Assembly (NCBI RefSeq): GCF_019645855.1
Contig: NZ_CP080999.1
Span: 4,216,001 to 4,280,000 of the forward strand
DNA: 64,000 bases
From: Mycobacterium malmoense
Lineage (GTDB): Bacteria; Actinomycetota; Actinomycetes; Mycobacteriales; Mycobacteriaceae
Direction of reading: 5' to 3'
Positions within the stretch are counted from its first letter, which is position 1. The number at the start of each line of letters is the position of its first letter. The notes under the pieces were generated by a model that searched no databases, was not told the DNA's origin, and saw nothing but the letters and a program-made list of their open reading frames with translations. This document shows, one piece after another, positions 12,772-21,153 of the stretch. The translations under genes were made by a program, and so were the position numbers.

Positions 12772-14112
12772 ATGACATTGCTGGACATCCTGCCGTCCAT
12801 TGGGCAGGCGGCCCCTCGGCGGTTCGATTCCTCGATCTGTCCGGTCACGACGCATTCCGACGAGGAGGGCAGGCTCTGCATCGGCAACGTAGCGCTGGCC
12901 GACATCGCCGACGAGTTCCACACCCCGACCTACGTCATCGACGAGGCCGACTTCCGCCATCGCGCCCGGCGCTACCGCAAGGCGCTGCGCGGTGTCGAGG
13001 TCGTCTACGCCGGAAAGTCACTGCTGACCACCGCGGTGGCACGGTGGGCGCGCGAAGAGGGCCTCGGCATCGACGTTTGCTCGGGTGGCGAACTGGCTAC
13101 CGCCCTGGCCGGCGGGGTGGATCCGGCACGCATCGTCATGCACGGGAACGCGAAATCGCCCGACGAGTTGCGCGACGCGGTGCGTGTCGGCGTCGGCCGC
13201 ATCGTGCTGGATTCGTGCATCGAGATCGCCTACCTGGCGGGCGTGGCGCGGCGGCGGCAACCGGTGCTCATCCGGGTAACCCCCGACATCGACATCCATG
13301 GACACCGCGCCGTCACAACCGGCGTCAGCGACCAGAAGTTCGGTTTCACCCTCGACGGTGACCACGCCGCCGAGGCGGCAAAGCGCGTGCTGGCGCATCC
13401 CATCCTCGACCTGGTGGGCCTGCACTGCCATATCGGCTCGCAGGTCACCGATGCCGCCCTGTACGGCGAAGCGATTCGACGAATGATCGCCGCCATGGCC
13501 GACATCCGCGCCCGGCACGGCGTCATCCTCACCGAGCTGAACATCGGCGGCGGCCACGGGATCCCCTACGTCGCCGGCGATCGGGAACTCGACCTCGACG
13601 AGCTGGCCCGCGTCATCGAGGACGCGTTGGACGAGGCGTGCGCCGCCGAGCATTTCCCCCGGCCGGCCATCGTGGTGGAACCCGGTCGCGCCATCAGCGG
13701 CCGGGCCGGTGTGACGCTGTACCGAGTCTGCTCGGTGAAGACGCAGCCGGGCGGCCGCACCTTCGTCGCCGTCGACGGCGGAATGAGCGACAACCCGCGG
13801 GTGTCGTTGTACGGCGCGCAATACACCGTGACGCTGGCGAACCGGCATCCGCTGGGAGTCAAGCAGCGCGTGACCGTGGCCGGCCGGCACTGTGAAGCGG
13901 GCGACGAGATCGCGCGCGATATCGAGCTGCCCGCCGACGTGCACCCGGGCGACCTGTTGGCGGTGGCCTGCACGGGCGCCTACCACCACAGCATGGCGTC
14001 GAACTACAACATGGTCGGCCGCCCGCCCGTGGTGGTGGTCAAGGACGGCCGGGCCCGCGCGCTGATCCGTCGCGAGACGACCGCCGACCTGCTGTCGCGC
14101 GACTGCGGTTAG
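12772..14112 (+). CDS. Diaminopimelate decarboxylase-like PLP enzyme (second LysA-type)
   Basis: Fold-type III PLP-dependent amino-acid decarboxylase of the LysA group. 446 aa. The lysine that would bind PLP is in VVYAGKSLL; LHCHIGSQ and ELNIGGGHGIPY are the phosphate/PLP-binding motifs. EPGRAISGRAGVTLYRV and the C-terminal CTGAYHHSMASNYN complete the family pattern. The substrate could be meso-diaminopimelate or another D-configured diamino acid. Canonical mycobacterial lysA lies next to thrA/argS, not here, so this is likely a paralogue. It starts with ATG 118 bp from the divergent mfd start and ends just before a perfect palindrome. Confidence 0.82.
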   Translation: MTLLDILPSIGQAAPRRFDSSICPVTTHSDEEGRLCIGNVALADIADEFHTPTYVIDEADFRHRARRYRKALRGVEVVYAGKSLLTTAVARWAREEGLGIDVCSGGELATALAGGVDPARIVMHGNAKSPDELRDAVRVGVGRIVLDSCIEIAYLAGVARRRQPVLIRVTPDIDIHGHRAVTTGVSDQKFGFTLDGDHAAEAAKRVLAHPILDLVGLHCHIGSQVTDAALYGEAIRRMIAAMADIRARHGVILTELNIGGGHGIPYVAGDRELDLDELARVIEDALDEACAAEHFPRPAIVVEPGRAISGRAGVTLYRVCSVKTQPGGRTFVAVDGGMSDNPRVSLYGAQYTVTLANRHPLGVKQRVTVAGRHCEAGDEIARDIELPADVHPGDLLAVACTGAYHHSMASNYNMVGRPPVVVVKDGRARALIRRETTADLLSRDCG

Positions 14113-14130
14113 ACCGCGCGAATTAGCCGC

Positions 14131-14186
14131 CGAGCGTGACGTGACTGCGAAAAATCGCGCGATTTTTCGCAGTCACGTCACGCTCG
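14131..14186. terminator. 56-bp perfect palindrome between convergent genes (bidirectional terminator-like)
   Basis: Two 28-nt arms (14131-14158 and 14159-14186) are exact reverse complements with no spacer. They start CGAGCGTGACGTGACTGCGA and end CACGTCACGCTCG, with an AT-rich centre of AAAATCGCGCGATTTT. It lies between the stops of the lysA-like gene and the minus-strand tetR, so it can serve as a shared terminator. It carries the same GAGCGTG/CACGCTC ends as the other elements listed in this window. Confidence 0.8.
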
Positions 14187-14199
14187 CCAAACCAGAGCC

Positions 14200-14883
14200 C
14201 TACTCGTCCTGCAGCCGCGGGTCGGCCTCCAGGTGGGTCAGGCCATTCCACATCAGGTTGACCAGGTGCGCGGCGACCACTTCCTTCTTGGGCTCCCGCG
14301 TGTCGAGCCACCATTGGGCCGTCATCGACACCGAGCCCACCAGCGCCTGGGCGTACAGCGGCGCCAGGTCCGGGTCCAGGCCGCGACGGGCGAAGTCGCC
14401 GGCCAGGATGGAGGCGACCTGGCTGACGGCGTCGTTGAGCAGGCTGGAATAGGTGCCCGAGCTGATCGCCGCCGGCGAGTCGCGGATCATGATCCGGAAG
14501 CCGTCGGTGCGTTCCTCGACGTAGGTGAGCAACGCCAGCGCCACCCGCTCGACGCGCACCCGGGACCGGTTGTTGGTCAGCGACGAGGTGATGCCGTCGA
14601 GCAGCGCCGACATCTCCCGGTCGACGACCACGGCGTACAGGCCCTCCTTGCCGCCGAAATGCTCGTAGACGACCGGCTTGGACACGTTGGCCCGCAGGGC
14701 GATCTCTTCGATGGAGGTGCCCTCGTAACCGCGTTCGGCGAACAGCGAGCGCGCGATGCCGATGAGCTGCTGCCGGCGCTCGCTACCGGTCATGCGGGCG
14801 CGCGGCGCCCGCGCGTCCTTATCGGGTTTGTCCGGCTCCTTGTCCAGAACGGCCACGTCGATCAGCGTATCGGTTCGCGGCAT
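14200..14883 (-). CDS. TetR-family regulator (Rv1019-like)
   Basis: One-component transcriptional repressor, 227 aa, positioned as Rv1019 between mfd and glmU. A Lys/Asp-rich leader (DKEPDKPDKDARAP) comes first. The N-terminal HTH at about 37-85 reads RRQQLIGIARSLFAERGYEG, then EEIALRANVSKPVVYEHFGG. The rest is a helical ligand-binding domain that I cannot assign to a ligand. It is convergent with the lysA-like gene and divergent from the tRNA-Gln. Targets cannot be read from sequence; self-regulation is usual for the family. Confidence 0.88.
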   Translation of the reverse strand: MPRTDTLIDVAVLDKEPDKPDKDARAPRARMTGSERRQQLIGIARSLFAERGYEGTSIEEIALRANVSKPVVYEHFGGKEGLYAVVVDREMSALLDGITSSLTNNRSRVRVERVALALLTYVEERTDGFRIMIRDSPAAISSGTYSSLLNDAVSQVASILAGDFARRGLDPDLAPLYAQALVGSVSMTAQWWLDTREPKKEVVAAHLVNLMWNGLTHLEADPRLQDE

Positions 14884-14934
14884 CGAGGCCGCCCGGCATC
14901 GTCACGCTAGACTGCGGCTGGCCCGCAACTGCAA

Positions 14935-15006
14935 TCCGTCGTGGTGTAATCGGCAGCACATCAGATTTTGGTTCTGAGAGTTCAGGTTCGAGTCCTGGCG
15001 ACGGAG
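14935..15006 (+). tRNA. tRNA-Gln (anticodon UUG)
   Basis: A full cloverleaf can be drawn. The acceptor stem pairs TCCGTCG (14935-14941) with CGACGGA (14999-15005), with discriminator G. The anticodon stem TCAGA/TCTGA encloses the loop TTTTGGT with anticodon TTG at 14968-14970. The T arm contains GGTTCGAGTCC. CCA is not encoded. It lies in front of glmU, as in other mycobacteria. A GAGCGTG element begins inside its last three bases (15004). Confidence 0.95.
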
Positions 15007-15086
15007 CGTGGCGTGGCCCCTTTTGCCTCGAGCGTGCACAAAATGCCACGCTTGACGGCGTGTCGGCGTGCCGACACGCACGCTCG
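15004..15086. repeat. GAGCGTG/CACGCTCG intergenic element with hairpin in the glmU leader
   Basis: The stretch begins GAGCGTGGCGTGG at the tRNA-Gln 3' end, has a second CGAGCGTG at 15029-15036 and closes with CACGCTCG at 15079-15086. Within it, CGTGTCGGC (15059-15067) pairs perfectly with GCCGACACG (15070-15078) around two bases. The hairpin lies just upstream of the glmU ribosome-binding site (AGGAGGG, 15094-15100), so it could end tRNA transcription or affect glmU expression. Confidence 0.6.
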
Positions 15087-15103
15087 CGGCAATAGGAGGG
15101 TTG

Positions 15104-16552
15104 ATGACGGCGGTACTCGTGCTCGCGGCCGGGCCCGGCACCCGGATGCGGTCGGACACCCCGAAGGTGCTGCACACGATCGCCGGCCGCAGCATGTTGT
15201 CGCACTCCCTGCACGCGGTCGCCAAGGTGGCGCCCCGGCACCTGGTCGTGGTCCTGGGCCACGACCACCAGCGAATCGCGCCGCTGGTCGCCGGGCTGGC
15301 CGAATCAATGGGCCGCACGATCGACGTGGCGCTGCAGGATCGACCGCTGGGCACCGGCCACGCGGCCCTGTGCGGCCTGTCCGCCCTGCCCGACGACTAC
15401 GCCGGCATCGTCGTCGTCACCTCGGGCGACACGCCGCTACTGGACTCCGACACCCTGGCCGGGCTGATCGCGGCCCACACCGCGGCGCCGGCCGCGGTGA
15501 CGGTGCTGACCACGACGCTCGGCGATCCCGGGGGCTACGGCCGCATCCTGCGCACCCAGGACAACGAGGTGATGGCGATCGTGGAGCACGCCGACGCGAC
15601 GCCCTCGCAGCGCGAGATCCGCGAGGTCAACGCCGGCGTCTACGCCTTCGACGTCGCCGCGCTGCGCTCGGCGCTGGGCCGGCTGAGCTCCGACAACGCC
15701 CAACAGGAGCTCTACCTGACCGACGCCATCGCGATCCTGCGCGGCGACGGCCAGGCCGTGCACGCGCGGCACATCGACGACAGCGCGCTGGTGGCGGGCG
15801 TCAACAACCGGGTCCAGCTGGCCGAGCTGGGCGCCGAGCTCAACCGCCGGATCGTGGCCGCCCACCAGATGGCCGGCGTGACATTCGTCGACCCCGCGAC
15901 CACCTGGATCGACGTCGACGTGACGATCGGCCGCGACACCGTCATCCATCCCGGAACCCAGCTGCTGGGCCGCACCCGCGTCGGGGGTCACTGCGTCGTC
16001 GGCCCCGACACCACCCTGACCGACGTCACCGTCGGCGACGGCGCGTCGGTGGTGCGCACCCACGGTGCCTCGTCGTCGATCGGAGACGGCGCGACGGTCG
16101 GCCCCTACACGTACCTGCGACCCGGGACCGTGCTGGGCGCCGACGGCAAGCTCGGCGCGTTCGTCGAGACCAAGAACTCCACCATCGGCGCCGGCACCAA
16201 GGTCCCGCACCTGACCTACGTCGGCGACGCCGACATCGGCGAGCACAGCAACATCGGCGCGTCCAGCGTGTTCGTCAACTACGACGGCGAATCCAAGTCC
16301 CGGACCAGGATCGGCTCGCACGTGCGCACCGGGTCGGACACCATGTTCGTGGCCCCGGTGACGGTCGGCGACGGGGCCTACACCGGCGCCGGCACGGTGG
16401 TGCGCGACGACGTCCCGCCCGGGGCGCTGGCGATTTCCGCGGGACCGCAGCGCAACATCGAAGGCTGGGTCCAGCGCAAGCGGCCGGGCAGCCCGGCGGC
16501 CCGGGCGGCCGAAAAGGCACGACAAAAATCCGAACCCGAACAGACACCGTGA
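15104..16552 (+). CDS. glmU: Bifunctional GlmU: GlcNAc-1-P uridyltransferase / GlcN-1-P acetyltransferase
   Basis: Makes UDP-GlcNAc, the precursor of peptidoglycan and of the mycolyl-arabinogalactan linker. 482 aa. The N-terminal nucleotidyltransferase domain shows LAAGPGTRMRSDTPKVLH, LGTGHAALCGL and GVYAFD. The C-terminal left-handed beta-helix is built from hexapeptide repeats (from about 250) with acetyltransferase residues around VNYDGESKSRTRIG. The ATG at 15104 was chosen because it follows AGGAGGG directly and starts at the conserved MTAVLVLAAG; an in-frame start 36 bp upstream is unneeded. prs follows after 88 bp. Confidence 0.96.
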   Translation: MTAVLVLAAGPGTRMRSDTPKVLHTIAGRSMLSHSLHAVAKVAPRHLVVVLGHDHQRIAPLVAGLAESMGRTIDVALQDRPLGTGHAALCGLSALPDDYAGIVVVTSGDTPLLDSDTLAGLIAAHTAAPAAVTVLTTTLGDPGGYGRILRTQDNEVMAIVEHADATPSQREIREVNAGVYAFDVAALRSALGRLSSDNAQQELYLTDAIAILRGDGQAVHARHIDDSALVAGVNNRVQLAELGAELNRRIVAAHQMAGVTFVDPATTWIDVDVTIGRDTVIHPGTQLLGRTRVGGHCVVGPDTTLTDVTVGDGASVVRTHGASSSIGDGATVGPYTYLRPGTVLGADGKLGAFVETKNSTIGAGTKVPHLTYVGDADIGEHSNIGASSVFVNYDGESKSRTRIGSHVRTGSDTMFVAPVTVGDGAYTGAGTVVRDDVPPGALAISAGPQRNIEGWVQRKRPGSPAARAAEKARQKSEPEQTP

Positions 16553-16640
16553 ATTCGGTATCTGGTAACCCCGCCATATTTCCGTACCATTCGCTACGTA
16601 CGATGGGGCGTTCCATTCCACATACGGCGAGGGCAGCACG

Positions 16641-17621
16641 GTGAGCCACGACTGGACCGATAATCGCAAAAACCTGATGCTGTTCTCGGGCCGCGCTCAC
16701 CCGGAGCTGGCCGAGCAGGTAGCCAAGGAACTCGACGTCCACGTCACCGCGCAGACGGCACGGGAGTTCGCCAACGGCGAGATCTTCGTACGCTTCCACG
16801 AATCGGTGCGCGGCTGCGACGCGTTCGTCCTGCAATCGTGCCCCGCGCCGGTCAACAACTGGCTGATGGAACAGCTGATCATGATCGACGCGCTGAAACG
16901 GGGCAGCGCCAAGCGGATCACCGCCGTCATGCCGTTCTACCCCTATGCCCGCCAGGACAAGAAGCACCGCGGCCGCGAACCGATCTCGGCGCGACTGGTC
17001 GCCGACCTGCTCAAGACCGCCGGCGCCGACCGGATCGTCAGCGTCGACCTGCACACCGACCAGATCCAGGGTTTCTTCGACGGACCCGTCGACCACATGC
17101 GCGGCCAGAACCTGCTGACCGGCTACATCCGGGACAACTACCCGGACGGCAACATGGTCGTGGTCTCCCCCGACTCCGGCCGGGTGCGCATCGCGGAGAA
17201 ATGGGCCGACGCCTTGGGCGGCGTCCCGCTGGCCTTCATTCACAAGACCCGCGACCCGCGTGTGCCCAACCAGGTGGTCTCCAACCGCGTCGTCGGCGAA
17301 GTCGCCGGGCGCACCTGTGTGCTGATCGACGACATGATCGACACCGGGGGCACCATCGCCGGCGCGGTGCAACTGCTGCGGGACGACGGCGCCGCCGACG
17401 TGATCATCGCGGCGACCCACGGCGTGCTGTCCAACCCAGCCGCCGAGCGGCTGGCCGCGTGCGGCGCCCGGGAAGTGATCGTCACCAATACCCTCCCGAT
17501 CGGCGAGGAGAAGCGCTTCGCCCAGCTCACGGTCTTGTCCATCGCACCGCTGCTGGCCAGCACCATTCGCGCCGTCTTCGAAAACGGCTCCGTGACAGGG
17601 CTATTCGACGGGGACGCCTAG
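16641..17621 (+). CDS. prs: Ribose-phosphate pyrophosphokinase
   Basis: Makes PRPP from ribose-5-phosphate and ATP for nucleotides, His, Trp and, in mycobacteria, decaprenylphosphoryl-arabinose. 326 aa, GTG start. Signatures are FANGEIFVRFHESVRG, PYARQDKKHRGREPISARLV, SVDLHTDQIQGFFDGPVDH and the PRPP loop VLIDDMIDTGGTIAGA. The stop TAG is immediately followed by the ATG of the arsC-like gene. It therefore forms an operon with arsC-like and lpqT, probably with glmU upstream. Confidence 0.97.
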   Translation: MSHDWTDNRKNLMLFSGRAHPELAEQVAKELDVHVTAQTAREFANGEIFVRFHESVRGCDAFVLQSCPAPVNNWLMEQLIMIDALKRGSAKRITAVMPFYPYARQDKKHRGREPISARLVADLLKTAGADRIVSVDLHTDQIQGFFDGPVDHMRGQNLLTGYIRDNYPDGNMVVVSPDSGRVRIAEKWADALGGVPLAFIHKTRDPRVPNQVVSNRVVGEVAGRTCVLIDDMIDTGGTIAGAVQLLRDDGAADVIIAATHGVLSNPAAERLAACGAREVIVTNTLPIGEEKRFAQLTVLSIAPLLASTIRAVFENGSVTGLFDGDA

Positions 17622-17966
17622 ATGGCCGACACCGTCATCTACCACAACCCCAAATGCAGCACCTCTCGCAAAACGCTGGACCTGTTGCGGGACAGCGGTT
17701 TTGAACCGAAGATTGTCGAGTACCTGAAAACCCCGCCATCGCGGAGTGAACTGGCGCGGATGATCCGCGACGCGGGTATCGATGTGCGCGCCGCGGTGCG
17801 CAAGCGTGAATCACTGTATGCCGAACTAAATCTCGCCGACGCGACCGATGACCAACTGCTCGACGCCATGGCCGAACACCCGATCCTCATCGAACGACCG
17901 TTCGTCGTCACACCGAAGGGCACCCGACTGGCTCGGCCGATCGACGCGGTCCGCGAGATTCTGTGA
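17622..17966 (+). CDS. Arsenate reductase-like protein (ArsC/Spx thioredoxin fold)
   Basis: A small glutaredoxin-coupled ArsC-type protein, 114 aa, normal for the family. The catalytic Cys is in HNPKCSTSRKTLDLL near the N-terminus, and the Arg-containing RPFVVTPKGTRLARP motif is present, as in plasmid ArsC. No arsenical transporter or ArsR is nearby, so a general thiol-redox or YffB-like role is as likely as arsenate resistance. It begins on the base after the prs stop and overlaps lpqT by 4 bp. I do not recall it between prsA and lpqT in M. tuberculosis. Confidence 0.85.
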   Translation: MADTVIYHNPKCSTSRKTLDLLRDSGFEPKIVEYLKTPPSRSELARMIRDAGIDVRAAVRKRESLYAELNLADATDDQLLDAMAEHPILIERPFVVTPKGTRLARPIDAVREIL

Positions 17967-18613
17967 GACCACTCGCCATCGCCGCCGTGATGGTCGCGCT
18001 GGCGACGTTCGCGGTCGGCTGTGGGCCGAAAGCCCCTGATTACCAGTCGATCTTGGGCACGAGCTCGACAACCACCACCTCCGCGGCGACGGGGAAGCCC
18101 GTCCCCTTGTCGCAGTATCTGAACGACATCGGCGTTACCGGGCAGCAGGTGGCGCCGGGTGCCCTGCCAGATTTGACGGTCTCGATTCCGACGCCGCCGG
18201 GCTGGTCGGCGTTCAATGATCCGAAAAAGATCGCGCCGGAGACGGTGATGATCTCCAAGGGCGGCAAGTATCCGACGGCCAGACTGGTGGTGTTCAAGCT
18301 GCGCGGGGACTTCGACCCGGCCCAGGTTGTCAAGCACGGCAACGACGATGCCCAGCTGTTCGAAAATTTCAAGCAGCTCGACGCCTCGACGGCGAACTAC
18401 AACGGTTTTCCGTCGTCGATGATTCAGGGCAGCTACGACCTTGACGGCACGCGGCTGCACAGCTGGAACCGGATCGTCATCCCCACCGGATCGCCGCCCG
18501 CCAGCCAGCGATACCTGGTTCAACTGACCATCACCACGCTGGCCGACCAGGCAGCCGCGCAGGCATCCGACATCGAGGCGATCATCCACGGATTCGTCGT
18601 CGCCGCAAAGTAA
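17963..18613 (+). CDS. lpqT: Lipoprotein LpqT (LpqN/LpqT family)
   Basis: Mycobacterial exported lipoprotein, Rv1016c orthologue, function unclear; LpqN/LpqT proteins have a beta-sandwich resembling Mog1/PsbP. 216 aa, GTG start inside the arsC-like stop. A short signal peptide with lipobox FAVGC (Cys about 20) precedes a Ser/Thr-rich linker. The folded domain is recognisable by DLTVSIPTPPGWSAFND, NGFPSSMIQGSYD and RYLVQLTITTLADQ. It is the last gene of the prs operon; a convergent GT2 gene ends 19 bp beyond it. Confidence 0.92.
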   Translation: MRPLAIAAVMVALATFAVGCGPKAPDYQSILGTSSTTTTSAATGKPVPLSQYLNDIGVTGQQVAPGALPDLTVSIPTPPGWSAFNDPKKIAPETVMISKGGKYPTARLVVFKLRGDFDPAQVVKHGNDDAQLFENFKQLDASTANYNGFPSSMIQGSYDLDGTRLHSWNRIVIPTGSPPASQRYLVQLTITTLADQAAAQASDIEAIIHGFVVAAK

Positions 18614-18632
18614 CTGGGCGGCTCGACGGGTT

Positions 18633-20192
18633 CTACGCCGCGTGAGCACGGTTCACGGTTCCGTTGCCCATCCCTGGACGTGGCTCCCCCACCTGACCGT
18701 GGTGAACGGTCTTCTCCCAGAGGAACGGGGCCGTGATCAGCTGGTGCAACGCCCGGCAGGCGGCCAGCCAGTGCAAAAACGGATAAGCCATGACCGCCGT
18801 CACGTAGCGGCCGCGAGGGCGCGGGCAGGCCGCGAAGGCGACCGTCAAGGAGGCGATGAAGGTGCCGATTTGCAGCGACGAGACGACTCCCGCATCCACG
18901 ACAAGTGCGTCGAGAAAACCGTTGTGCCCCAAGGCCCCTGAGATGGCTACGGCAAGCACGACCGGCTGGATCAGGTACTGCAGCGGCGTGCCGAACACGA
19001 TCACCAGCAGCGCCGCCAGACTCAGCGGCCCAAATCGGCGGGCATTGTTCACCGGGCGGCGGGTGTGAACCAACGCGGTGAGCAGGTATCCCTTGTGCCA
19101 GCGCGTGTGCTGTCCGAGCCAGTCGCGGAAGCGATCCGGCGCCTCGCCGTGCGTGATCGTGTCAACGACGTCGGTGCGGTAACCGAGTGCATGACAGCGC
19201 ATGCCCAAGTCGGCGTCCTCGGATACGTTCCACGCGTCCCAGCCGCCAAGCTCGCGCAACACCTGGGTGCGGAAGTGGTTGCTGGTCCCGCCGAGCGGGA
19301 AAGCCGCACCAATCCTGGCCAGTCCTGGCACCGTCAGCCGGTAGCGCAGAACGTACTCCAGTGCGTTGCAGCGGGTAAACACGTTGGTCTGGGCATTACT
19401 TTGCAGCAACGTGGCCTGCACGCAGGCCAGGTCGTCGCCCCGCGCGGCGAACATCGCGGCGGCTCGCCTGAGCTGATCGGGCTCGGGGCGGTCCTCGGCG
19501 TCGAAAATCACCAGCAGCTCACCACGCGCCAACAGCAGCCCGGCATTGCAGGCACGCGGCTTGGTCTGCGGCGCGCCCGGCGGCAGATGCACCACACGCA
19601 TGTGCGACGGGGGTTTCGCCGCGCGGATAGCCCGCTGCGTTGCCACGTCACGCCGTTCCACCAGGATCAGCACCTCCAGGCGATCGGTGGGATAGTCAAT
19701 CCTCGCCAGGCAACGAATCAAATCCCCGATGACGCGCTCTTCGTGGTATGCGGGGATAAGCACCGTGTAGGTGGGAAGCCGCTCAGCGGGCAGTGGCAAC
19801 GCCGCTCTGCGCCGCCGCGCCCACGGGCTGTGATGCCACAGCCCCGCCAGCACCAAAACCACGGAAATCACGGCGATCAGCGACGTGACGCCCGCCAGGA
19901 CGATCACGAGCACCGACGGCACCAGCACCCCCATCGCAATTAGCACAACGGCGGCCACGACGGCGGCGCTCTTCTGCCATGCCGTCACCCCGTACCGTGC
20001 GGCCAGCGCCGGGTTGCGCTTCGCGAAACCATTCGCGATGTAATCGGCGACCTCGGACTCGCGCTGCAGCAGGACGCGGTCCTGTATGGCCGCCGGATAC
20101 TCACACAAATCCTCCAGGGCCACAACAGATTCGGCGTGCCGCGGCGACGCCTCGCCGCCACCGATGACCCGTGCTTTTTTATCCACGGCCAC
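18633..20192 (-). CDS. Membrane GT2 glycosyltransferase, cellulose-synthase/NfrB-like
   Basis: Processive-type family 2 glycosyltransferase embedded in the membrane, 519 aa. A soluble N-terminal segment (1-75) precedes two hydrophobic spans (about 75-118). The GT-A domain has PTYTVLIPAYHEERVIGDLI, a DXD-equivalent in VIFDAEDRPEPDQLRRA, the acceptor motif NVSEDADLGMR and the QXXRW-like QHTRWHKG. Four or so C-terminal spans follow. Sugar and acceptor cannot be read. The GTG start at 20192 begins VAVDKKARV. It lies between lpqT and rplY on the opposite strand, where M. tuberculosis has no gene, so it is an insertion. It could work with the BcsB-like protein 10 kb away. Confidence 0.85.
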   Translation of the reverse strand: MAVDKKARVIGGGEASPRHAESVVALEDLCEYPAAIQDRVLLQRESEVADYIANGFAKRNPALAARYGVTAWQKSAAVVAAVVLIAMGVLVPSVLVIVLAGVTSLIAVISVVLVLAGLWHHSPWARRRRAALPLPAERLPTYTVLIPAYHEERVIGDLIRCLARIDYPTDRLEVLILVERRDVATQRAIRAAKPPSHMRVVHLPPGAPQTKPRACNAGLLLARGELLVIFDAEDRPEPDQLRRAAAMFAARGDDLACVQATLLQSNAQTNVFTRCNALEYVLRYRLTVPGLARIGAAFPLGGTSNHFRTQVLRELGGWDAWNVSEDADLGMRCHALGYRTDVVDTITHGEAPDRFRDWLGQHTRWHKGYLLTALVHTRRPVNNARRFGPLSLAALLVIVFGTPLQYLIQPVVLAVAISGALGHNGFLDALVVDAGVVSSLQIGTFIASLTVAFAACPRPRGRYVTAVMAYPFLHWLAACRALHQLITAPFLWEKTVHHGQVGEPRPGMGNGTVNRAHAA

Positions 20193-20481
20193 GACGGTAA
20201 CGGCGTGCCCCGAAGGGCAACATCCGCCGATCGGTGGCTTCTTCGGTGGAGACGCACTCCTGCATTTGGAGGAAGGTCCCTGTGGAGAAGGGCAAGATTG
20301 GCCGGAAGCGCTGACGGCCGCTCCAATTTCCGCTCCGAGGCGCAGATGCGCTAACCTGACCGGGCGTCACGGCGAGGGTGGCCGACCGTTTGGCCGGCAC
20401 CGTTATCGACGGAGACCGACTCTTTTGTCGCGACCCTGGCCGTGCCCCCGAACGAGGTAGCGAGCACACAGGAGCGACACG

Positions 20482-21141
20482 ATGGCCAAGTCCGCAGTCA
20501 ACCAGCTCAAGGTCACGGTGCGAACCGAGACCGGCAAGGGCGCGTCCCGGCGGGCCCGGCGCGCCGGCAAGATTCCCGCCGTCCTCTATGGTCACGGCGC
20601 CGACCCGCAGCACCTGGAACTGCCCGGACACGACTTCGCGGCCGTCCTCCGCCACTCGGGCACCAACGCGGTGCTGACCCTCGACATCGCCGGTAAGGAG
20701 CAGCTCGCACTGACCAAAGCGCTCGACATCCACCCGATCCGCCGCACCATCCAGCATGCCGACCTGCTGGTCGTGCGTCGCGGCGAAAAGGTCGTCGTGG
20801 AAGTCACCGTGGTGGTCGAGGGCGACGCCGCGCCCGGCACCCTGGTCACCCAGGAGACCAACGCCATCGAGATCGAGGCCGAGGCGCTGTCGATTCCCGA
20901 GCAGTTGACGGTGTCCGTCGAGGACGCCGAACCCGGCACCCAGTTCAGCGCCGGACAGATCACCCTGCCGCCGGGCGTCAACCTGGTTTCCGACCCGGAG
21001 TTGCTGGTGGTCAACGTGGTGAACGCGCCGACGGCCGAGGAACTCGCCGAAGAGGGCGCGGGCGAGGTCGCCCCGAAGGAAGAGGCCCCCGCAGCCGAGG
21101 AAGAGCCCGGAGCCGAGGCCACGGCCGAAGAGTCCGAGTAG
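20482..21141 (+). CDS. rplY: 50S ribosomal protein L25/Ctc
   Basis: 5S-rRNA-binding ribosomal protein of the long CTC/TL5 type, 219 aa. The L25 domain (1-95) contains TETGKGASRRARRAGKIPAVLYG. The TL5 beta domain (about 100-190) has HADLLVVRRGEKVVVEV and ITLPPGVNLVSDPELLVVNV. A Glu-rich acidic tail ends the protein. The start ATG follows an ACAGGAG sequence. pth starts 12 bp downstream, forming an rplY-pth pair as in M. tuberculosis. Confidence 0.96.
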   Translation: MAKSAVNQLKVTVRTETGKGASRRARRAGKIPAVLYGHGADPQHLELPGHDFAAVLRHSGTNAVLTLDIAGKEQLALTKALDIHPIRRTIQHADLLVVRRGEKVVVEVTVVVEGDAAPGTLVTQETNAIEIEAEALSIPEQLTVSVEDAEPGTQFSAGQITLPPGVNLVSDPELLVVNVVNAPTAEELAEEGAGEVAPKEEAPAAEEEPGAEATAEESE

Positions 21142-21153
21142 GCGGCCCGCGAC

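Noticed and set aside
14968..16644. 558-codon plus-strand frame over glmU
   Set aside because: It is an Arg/Pro-rich alternative frame of glmU that starts inside the tRNA-Gln; glmU has all family motifs.
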